Assembly: GCA_964463325.1 (NCBI GenBank)
Contig: CAYXBY010000019.1
Location: forward strand, 1 to 27,080
Direction of reading: 5' to 3'
Source of the DNA: UMGS1002 sp964463325
Lineage (GTDB): Bacteria > Bacillota > Clostridia > Oscillospirales > CAG-272
DNA: 27,080 nucleotides
The notes below the pieces were generated by a model. It was not told the origin of the DNA. It did no database searches and saw nothing but the letters and a program-made list of their open reading frames with translations. Position 1 is the first letter of the stretch; each line of letters begins with the position of its first letter. Of the stretch, positions 22,129 through 27,080 are shown one piece after another. The position numbers and the translations under genes are program-made.

Positions 22129-22345
22129 TGCAGGGCTACTCGTCCTGCACCCGCCGGGGGCTTTTAAAAAAAAGCCCCCGGACCCCGCAAAACTTTCAAA
22201 CAATTTGGAAAAAGAAAGGCGGTTAGCGCCGAGAATGTTCAAAGCGTTCTTCGGACTAACCGTTTTTCTTTTTTACTCTGCTTGAAAGTTTTTTGCGGCG
22301 CTTTTTTCAAAAAAGCGCCCGAGGTGCAGGGCGAGTAGCCCTGCA
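22129..22345. repeat. Nested palindromic repeat copy E with terminal inverted repeats
   Basis: This 217-bp copy lies between two convergent genes. Its ends (22129-22149 and 22325-22345) are inverted repeats of 21 bp with one mismatch (TGCAGGGCTACTCG...), and each end is also a hairpin. Inside are stem CCGGGGGC/GCCCCCGG (22154-22181), ACCCCGCAAAACTTTCAAAC, a central hairpin (22220-22262) followed by TTTTTCTTTTTT, then CTTGAAAGTTTTTTGCGG, a stem GGCGCTTTTTT/AAAAAAGCGCC type, and the right end. AATA flanks it on both sides, a possible but weak target duplication. Confidence 0.85.
22220..22274 (+). terminator. Terminator-like hairpin at the centre of repeat copy E
   Basis: CGGTTAG (22220-22226) pairs with CTAACCG (22256-22262), an inner CCGA/TCGG and AAYG/CGTT helix follows, and then TTTTTCTTTTTT. 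It lies about 100 bases after the MFS stop and can end that transcript. Confidence 0.6.
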
Positions 22346-22353
22346 AATACTAT

Positions 22354-23247
22354 CTATCCTTCGTCCTTGGGATGAGAGCGCTGGTATTCTGTGGGGGTGA
22401 GGCTGAAATACTGCTTGAAAAGGCGGCAGAAATAGTAGGAGCTGGAGTAGCCCAGCGAATAGGCAATCTCGGCGACCGAGAGACCGGTAAGGCGCAGCAT
22501 ATCAAGCGATTTGCGCAGCTTGACGGTATTGACATAGCGCGAGACGGTCGTGCCCAGTTGGGTGCGGAACAGCCGCATGATGTACTGCTTGGACAGACCG
22601 AAGTGGGCGGCGAGGTCGTCGAGCGAGATGGGGAGGGTATAATTTTCGTCGATATAGCGTGTCAGCTTAAGCAGTGTTGAGGACTGATGCGGCGTGTCCA
22701 GCAGGTGGCCGCTGGTGGTGGACGACACGGTCAGCAGCAGGTTAAAGAACGAATTGATCATACGCAGTCTATCGAGCACATCATGCCCGTAGCGGAATTC
22801 CTCGCAGCGCGACAGCCGATAGCGCACCGTCTCGCCACGCTCGTTCAGCGACTGTGTGCTGTCGAGAAAGATATAGCGGCTGTAGGGCGTGCTGTAGGTG
22901 CCGTCGAGCGATCGGCGCTGCTCGCTTATCTCGGACAGCAGGGCGGCCATGGCCTGCTCGTCACTGACAGGCGCGAGCGGCTCCGGGGAAGAGAAATGGA
23001 TATAGTAAAATTCGCAGTCGTCGCCGGCGCGGACGCGGTATCGTGTGCCGGCGGGTATGATAATATAAGCCCCGGACAGCACGCTGACATGGTGGGCATC
23101 GGCGAAATCAAATATAAAATTGCCCGATAGTACATAGATCAGCACGTTCATTTTGTGGCAGTAGTCGCAAAACCAGCCGTGCTGATATTTTATATGTCCC
23201 ACCATAGTGACGTCTGGCAGTGGGGCGACGCTGAGACGGTAAAGCAT
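22354..23247 (-). CDS. AraC family transcriptional regulator
   Basis: The 297-residue regulator has an N-terminal cupin-like sensor domain (about 25-105, VLSGNFIFDFAD and GAYIIIPAGTRYRVRAGDD), a middle linker helix region, and a C-terminal AraC DNA-binding domain (about 195-290). The latter has two helix-turn-helix units: LDDLAAHFGLSKQYIMRLF and LSVAEIAYSLGYSSSYYFCR followed by LFKQYFSLTPTEYQR. The cupin probably senses a sugar or related ligand. GGAGGTG precedes the ATG. It is divergently transcribed from the glycoside-hydrolase-like gene with a 156-bp shared control region, so it very probably regulates that gene and its own. Confidence 0.93.
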   Translation of the reverse strand: MLYRLSVAPLPDVTMVGHIKYQHGWFCDYCHKMNVLIYVLSGNFIFDFADAHHVSVLSGAYIIIPAGTRYRVRAGDDCEFYYIHFSSPEPLAPVSDEQAMAALLSEISEQRRSLDGTYSTPYSRYIFLDSTQSLNERGETVRYRLSRCEEFRYGHDVLDRLRMINSFFNLLLTVSSTTSGHLLDTPHQSSTLLKLTRYIDENYTLPISLDDLAAHFGLSKQYIMRLFRTQLGTTVSRYVNTVKLRKSLDMLRLTGLSVAEIAYSLGYSSSYYFCRLFKQYFSLTPTEYQRSHPKDEG

Positions 23248-23265
23248 GCACTCACCTCCGACTAT

Positions 23266-23294
23266 ATTGTAGCACAGAGAGGGCGCCGTGTCAA
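23266..23294 (-). promoter_or_regulatory. Sigma-A promoter of the AraC-type regulator gene
   Basis: On the minus strand, TTGACA (23294-23289), a 17-base spacer and TACAAT (23271-23266). The start falls near 23259, only about 12 bases before the ATG. Confidence 0.8.
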
Positions 23295-23307
23295 GCGGAA
23301 GGTTTCA

Positions 23308-23319
23308 TATTGTGCAATA
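23308..23319. promoter_or_regulatory. Candidate operator between the divergent promoters
   Basis: An inverted repeat TATTG-TG-CAATA lies between the two -35 elements. Two GTGCA pieces (near 23312 and 23329) are repeated in direct orientation. It could be an AraC-type site, but these are usually longer direct repeats, so confidence is low. Confidence 0.25.
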
Positions 23320-23337
23320 ATGTTAAGGTGCAGTGCA

Positions 23338-23367
23338 TTGACATGATGGGGGCGGATTTACTATAAT
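23338..23367 (+). promoter_or_regulatory. Sigma-A promoter of the glycoside-hydrolase-like gene
   Basis: TTGACA (23338-23343), an 18-base spacer and TATAAT (23362-23367). The start falls near 23374, with GGAGG and the ATG at 23404 following closely. Confidence 0.85.
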
Positions 23368-23403
23368 TTTAAGTGAAAATACTCAATATTATCGGAGGCT
23401 TTT

Positions 23404-25380
23404 ATGAAAAATTTGTTAAAGCTTGAGATCAATGATACTGCGAACCGCGTTCGCTGGAGCTGCGAGGGGACACCTCTGTGCAATCGTCCCACGGCGGATT
23501 TTTGGCGCTTGATGGCCGATGACGGCTACTATATCGAGATGCAGATAAAGTCCTCCGAGCAGACGGGGCGCGTTGTAAGGCAGGGAAACGTCACCACGGT
23601 GCACTACGACAGCCTTGTGACGGATTTTGGTCGTCGGCTGGACATCGAGCTGACAGTGCGCATCACTGAGCTTGAGGACAGGCTGGTGTTCGACAGCGAG
23701 ATCAACAACCGCGATCCGCTGGCGCGTGCCAACGAGTTGGAGTGCCCCTATGTTGAGCTCAGCCAGCTGTGCGGTGAGCGGCGCGACGATATGCTCATCC
23801 GCCCGCGCGGGCTTGGCGAGCGCATTGCCAACCCCTGGGCGGCGCTTGAGTCGGCGCACACCGAGTATATGAGCTCGGACTACTACGATATCAAGGCCAC
23901 GCTGGTCTATCCGCGCCCGGCGACGATGTCGTGGGTGGGCATACAGTCGGCGGACAAATTCCTATATGTCGGAAGGCACGACGAGCGCGCCCGCGCCTGC
24001 TGCATACTCAATTCCATCGCGCCGCGCGGCGCGGCGGATAAATACCTTGCCTCGGCCATCTGCCAGTATCCCTTCGTCCGCCCGGGCGAGCGACTGAGCA
24101 CGGCGCCGGTGGTGGTGACGCTGGGCGAGGGCGACTGGCGTCTGGGATCGGATATCTACGGCGAGTTCGCCCGCTCCAGCTTTTACACGCCCACCACGCC
24201 CCGTGACTGGGTGGTCAACATGACGGGCTGGCAGCGCGTCATACTGCGGCACCAGTTCGGCGAGATATTCTGGAAATACGAGGATCTGCCGCGACTGTAT
24301 CTTGAGGGACGCCAATGCGGCCTTGACACGCTGCTGGTGTTCGGCTGGTGGCGCGGTCGGTTTGACAACGGCTACCCGCACTATGAGCCGGATGATGAGC
24401 TGGGCGGCGAGCAGGGTCTGCGCGACGCCATTGCCGAGGTGCAGCGGCTGGGCGGACACGTCATACTCTACAACAACGGCATTCTTATCGACAAAAAGTC
24501 GGATTTCTACCGCGAGCACGCCGCCGAGGCCGCCCGCATCGACATCGACGGCAACGAATATGAGGATCACTACAAGTTCGAGAACAACGGCACCGTGCTG
24601 CGCAACTATGGCTACAAGTCGTTTGTTGACGCCTGCCAGGCGACCGACGAATGGCACGACGTGCTGGTGGCAAACGGCCGTCAAAAGCTGTCCTTCTCGC
24701 CCGATTCCATCTTTTTTGACCAGGTCGGCGGCCGCTCCAAGCTGTGCTTCAACCCCGAGCACAAGCACGGCTACCGCCCCGACGACGAAATGTACTATCG
24801 CCGTCAAAATCTGCGCGACCTGCGTGCCATCTGCGGCGCCGAGCAGGCGCTGGGCACCGAGTGCATAGGCGATGCCACCTCCTGTCTGGTTGACTACATA
24901 CACGGCTGTGACTTCGGCAACTCCTACCGCATGCTCAAAAATTCGCCCACCCGCACCCAGTTCCCGCAGATGTTCCGCCGCACCTTCCCCGAGATCATCA
25001 TGTCCAACCGCCACATCCACGACTGCCGCGAGGGCTTCCGCGACGATCTCAACCACGCCTTTATCACCGGCTGCCGCTTTGACGTCGCCATCTACCGCTG
25101 CCGCAAGGTTGGCGTGGCGGGCGAGCCGGCATATGCCGAGTACCTTGGACATCTGCTGGCGCTTAAGGAGAAATATCACAAATTCTTCTACGGCGGACGC
25201 TTTGTCTGCGACACAGACCTTTCTCTGCCCGAGGGCGTCAAGTATTACGAATATCTCGCCGGGGATGGCGAGCGCATGTTCGCCATCTGGAACGACTCGC
25301 GCGCACCGCAGAGCTTTGAGGTATGCGGACAGGCGGTGTCGCTCGAGGCGGGCGACGTGACCTGCGTGGTCGAAAAGTAA
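23404..25380 (+). CDS. Putative cytoplasmic glycoside hydrolase (DUF6259/GH36-like)
   Basis: The 658-residue protein has no signal peptide. Residues about 1-255 form a beta-sandwich like the N-terminal domain of GH36-type enzymes. From about 270 (MTGWQRVILRHQFGEIFWKY) the pattern GLDTLLVFGWWRGRFDNGYP, then LGGHVILYNNGILIDK, then SPDSIFFDQVGGRS is that of a TIM barrel. A short C-terminal beta domain (about 610-658) ends the chain. Asp 439 in FFDQ and Glu 486 or Asp 490 in GTECIGD are plausible catalytic acids by position; this is inference. It resembles large proteins annotated DUF6259, and the sugar is unknown. GGAGG lies 5-9 bases before the ATG. It is divergent from the AraC-type regulator and followed by a solute-binding lipoprotein. 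Confidence 0.75.
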   Translation: MKNLLKLEINDTANRVRWSCEGTPLCNRPTADFWRLMADDGYYIEMQIKSSEQTGRVVRQGNVTTVHYDSLVTDFGRRLDIELTVRITELEDRLVFDSEINNRDPLARANELECPYVELSQLCGERRDDMLIRPRGLGERIANPWAALESAHTEYMSSDYYDIKATLVYPRPATMSWVGIQSADKFLYVGRHDERARACCILNSIAPRGAADKYLASAICQYPFVRPGERLSTAPVVVTLGEGDWRLGSDIYGEFARSSFYTPTTPRDWVVNMTGWQRVILRHQFGEIFWKYEDLPRLYLEGRQCGLDTLLVFGWWRGRFDNGYPHYEPDDELGGEQGLRDAIAEVQRLGGHVILYNNGILIDKKSDFYREHAAEAARIDIDGNEYEDHYKFENNGTVLRNYGYKSFVDACQATDEWHDVLVANGRQKLSFSPDSIFFDQVGGRSKLCFNPEHKHGYRPDDEMYYRRQNLRDLRAICGAEQALGTECIGDATSCLVDYIHGCDFGNSYRMLKNSPTRTQFPQMFRRTFPEIIMSNRHIHDCREGFRDDLNHAFITGCRFDVAIYRCRKVGVAGEPAYAEYLGHLLALKEKYHKFFYGGRFVCDTDLSLPEGVKYYEYLAGDGERMFAIWNDSRAPQSFEVCGQAVSLEAGDVTCVVEK

Positions 25381-25390
25381 TTGAACTACA

Positions 25391-25406
25391 GCGGCGCGAG
25401 AGCCGC
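25391..25406 (+). other. Intercistronic hairpin between the hydrolase-like gene and the lipoprotein gene
   Basis: GCGGC pairs with GCCGC around GCGAGA, followed by ATTAAAATAATC rather than a T tract. It is too weak for a full terminator and may set the relative amount or stability of the two messages. Confidence 0.4.
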
Positions 25407-25431
25407 ATTAAAATAATCTAAGGAGGCCATT

Positions 25432-26907
25432 ATGAAAAGGTTATTAGTATTCGCACTGACGCTGCTGATGCTGCTGTCCGTTGTCGCCTGTGCGAGCGAC
25501 CCGGGCGAGGGCTCGAGCACCACAACGCCCGGTGACGTGCAGTCCAACACCCCCGGCGACACAACGCCGGCTGAAACGACGCGCCTTTATCCCGAGCTGC
25601 CCGATGTCAACTACGGCGGGACTGATTTTACCGTGCTGTATTACGACACCGTGGCGCGGCACGGCTGGAGCTACATTCCCAACGACATCCAGCAGGACAC
25701 CGATGGCGCGGGTGAGCCGCTGGCCAACAGTGTTTATCTGCGCAATCTGACCGTTGAGGATCGCTTTGGCGTCAAAATCAAGGCATATGTTCCCGAGGAC
25801 AGCATGAAGTCGACGCTGTCTGCCGACATTATGTCCGGTGACGACACCTATGCCATGGTCGACGTCTGCATGAACGAGGTTGGCAGCATGTTCAATCTCG
25901 ACCTGCTGACCACCATTGATGCGCTCGACATCGACTACACGCAGCCGTGGTTTGATCAGCGCTCGGTCGACAGCTTTACCATTGGCGGCAAGCGGCTGGC
26001 ATTTGTCAGTGACATCACCTATTTTGACAAGCTGTCCACCATTGTGGCGCTGTACAATCTCGACATGGGCACCGATCTCGGCATCGGCAGCCTTTACACC
26101 ACCGCCAAGGACGGCAAATTTACGCTGGACATGGTGCTTTCCTACGCTGAGCAGGTGTCGCGCGACCTCAACGACGACGGCCGCATGGATCAGAACGACG
26201 CCTACTGCATCTCCTGCCAGAACGACGGCGCTTACTATCTGCTGCACTCTGCCGGCACCCGCATAGTTGAGAACAACGGCGAAACGCTGACCTTCAATAT
26301 CAACAACGAGCAGGGTGTCAGCGCACTGGAGCGCATCTACAGCATTATGTCCGACACCTCGATCTATTTCAACCGTCGTGCCAGCGGCATGAACGTTAGC
26401 GTTGCCGAGGCGGCTGAGATGTTCGCCAATGGTCAGACGCTGTTTATGATGCGCCCGCTTCAGTCGCTTTACGATCTGCGCAGTCTGAATTGCGATTTCG
26501 AGATACTTCCCATGCCTAAATTCACCGCCGAGCAGGACGATTATTGTAGCCCTGTCAACACCTATGCTGCTACAGCGCTGTGTGTGCCCAAGGGCTCCAA
26601 GAGTTACGAGCGCACGGCCGTCATAGTCGAGGCGCTGGCTGCGGAATCCTACTATCAGGTCATGCCTGTGCTGTACGACGTCGTGCTTGACGTCAAGCTG
26701 ACACAGTCGCCTGAGTCCGCAGACATCCTTGATACCGTCTTCGCTAACCGCATCTATGACATCGGTATGATGTGGAATATCGGCTCCGTCCGCTCGACTA
26801 TCGTTGTCTCGAGCATGAACGGTGTCGCCTCTACCTTGAAAAAAATTGAGCGCGCGGCCAATCAGAGTATTAGCGCCCTCCTTGAGGAAATGGAGGATTT
26901 GAAATAA
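25432..26907 (+). CDS. Extracellular solute-binding lipoprotein (ABC transporter family 1-like)
   Basis: The 491-residue lipoprotein has a hydrophobic signal (about 4-19), lipobox SVVAC with Cys 20, and then a Ser/Thr/Pro/Gly linker (20-55). The large mature domain has LYPELPDVNYGGTDFTVLYY at its start, a central VLSYAEQVSRDLNDDGRMDQNDAYC resembling a calcium-type loop in sugar-binding proteins, and FEILPMPKFTAEQDDYCSP, typical of family 1 carbohydrate-binding lipoproteins. It probably captures an oligosaccharide. TAAGGAGG lies 7-14 bases before the ATG. It is 51 bp after the hydrolase-like gene. No permease genes follow before repeat copy F, so it must use permeases encoded elsewhere or act as a sensor. 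Confidence 0.88.
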   Translation: MKRLLVFALTLLMLLSVVACASDPGEGSSTTTPGDVQSNTPGDTTPAETTRLYPELPDVNYGGTDFTVLYYDTVARHGWSYIPNDIQQDTDGAGEPLANSVYLRNLTVEDRFGVKIKAYVPEDSMKSTLSADIMSGDDTYAMVDVCMNEVGSMFNLDLLTTIDALDIDYTQPWFDQRSVDSFTIGGKRLAFVSDITYFDKLSTIVALYNLDMGTDLGIGSLYTTAKDGKFTLDMVLSYAEQVSRDLNDDGRMDQNDAYCISCQNDGAYYLLHSAGTRIVENNGETLTFNINNEQGVSALERIYSIMSDTSIYFNRRASGMNVSVAEAAEMFANGQTLFMMRPLQSLYDLRSLNCDFEILPMPKFTAEQDDYCSPVNTYAATALCVPKGSKSYERTAVIVEALAAESYYQVMPVLYDVVLDVKLTQSPESADILDTVFANRIYDIGMMWNIGSVRSTIVVSSMNGVASTLKKIERAANQSISALLEEMEDLK

Positions 26908-26921
26908 CCGCCGCTGCCCCG

Positions 26922-27080
26922 GGACGCTGCCCCGGACAACGCAAGCTCATACAGGGCTCCGCCCTGCAAACGCAAGCTCATACAGGGCTCCGCCCTGTAC
27001 CCGCTGGGGTGCTTTTGAAAAAGCACCCCAGACCCCGCAAAACTTTCAAACAATTAGGGAAAAAGAAATCCGGTTAAGGT
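26922..27080. repeat. Nested palindromic repeat copy F, cut by the window end
   Basis: Order: CCGGG/CCCGG pieces; two inverted copies of the 31-bp unit (26941-26971 and 26972-27000); stem CTGGGGTGC/GCACCCCAG (27004-27031) with the CTTTTGAAAAAG-type loop; ACCCCGCAAAACTTTCAAAC; linker; and the first arm CCGGTTAAGGT of the central hairpin (27070-27080), where the window ends. It begins 15 bases after the lipoprotein stop. Confidence 0.85.

Noticed and set aside
23962..25179. A 405-codon minus-strand frame inside the hydrolase-like gene
   Set aside because: It is an antisense shadow from codon bias; the sense gene has a promoter, a ribosome site and domain pattern.

Overview
The window reads as a GC-rich Bacillota genome, most likely a gut clostridium of the Oscillospirales/Ruminococcaceae type. 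The evidence is strong AGGAGG-type ribosome binding sites, consensus sigma-A promoters (TTGACA-N17-TATAAT), an archaeal-type AspRS of the clostridial kind, a DUF4364 protein next to a SigH-like sigma factor, and secreted proteins with Thr/Pro linkers. A run of 100 N at 8391-8490 shows that this is a scaffold, probably from a draft or metagenome assembly, with a join inside repetitive DNA. All taxonomy is inference from gene content.

Layout. 1-4194: a minus-strand cluster (phosphoribosyltransferase, aspS, secreted surface protein) faces, across a divergent promoter region at 3012-3210, a plus-strand gene for a second surface protein. The two surface proteins share an almost identical Cys-containing C-terminal anchor cassette. 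4473-6437: an ECF sigma factor, its translationally coupled DUF4367-type anti-sigma candidate, and a small secreted protein. 6550-7010: a small membrane-protein gene with a terminator-like hairpin inside it. 7093-12322: a complete branched-chain amino acid (LIV) ABC transporter operon, livK-[repeats and gap]-livH-livM-livG-livF, closed by a bidirectional terminator shared with a convergent anchored protein of unknown function (12376-13305). 13695-14876: DUF4364 regulator and SigH-like sigma factor on the minus strand. 15021-19338: housekeeping genes on the plus strand (homoserine dehydrogenase, D,D-carboxypeptidase, glucose-6-phosphate isomerase, small P-loop protein). 19470-22125: polysaccharide flippase and MFS transporter. 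22354-26907: an AraC-type regulator divergent from a cytoplasmic glycoside-hydrolase-like protein (DUF6259/GH36-like barrel) and an extracellular solute-binding lipoprotein, which look like a small carbohydrate-use locus without its own permeases.

The most distinctive feature is a family of modular, nested palindromic repeats of up to about 300 bp found after gene 3' ends (1-63, 4200-4435, 8271-8781, 13379-13688, 22129-22345, 26922-27080). Five copies of its stem-loop module have different stem bases but keep pairing through compensatory changes. Three copies share a central hairpin with a conserved core, and a fourth is cut off by the window end. The element therefore seems to be selected, or propagated, as a structure. 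It may act as a terminator or mRNA 3'-end element, be a MITE/REP-like mobile element, or both. It is the best candidate here for something under-described; the twin surface proteins with the GGCGS C-terminal cassette come second.
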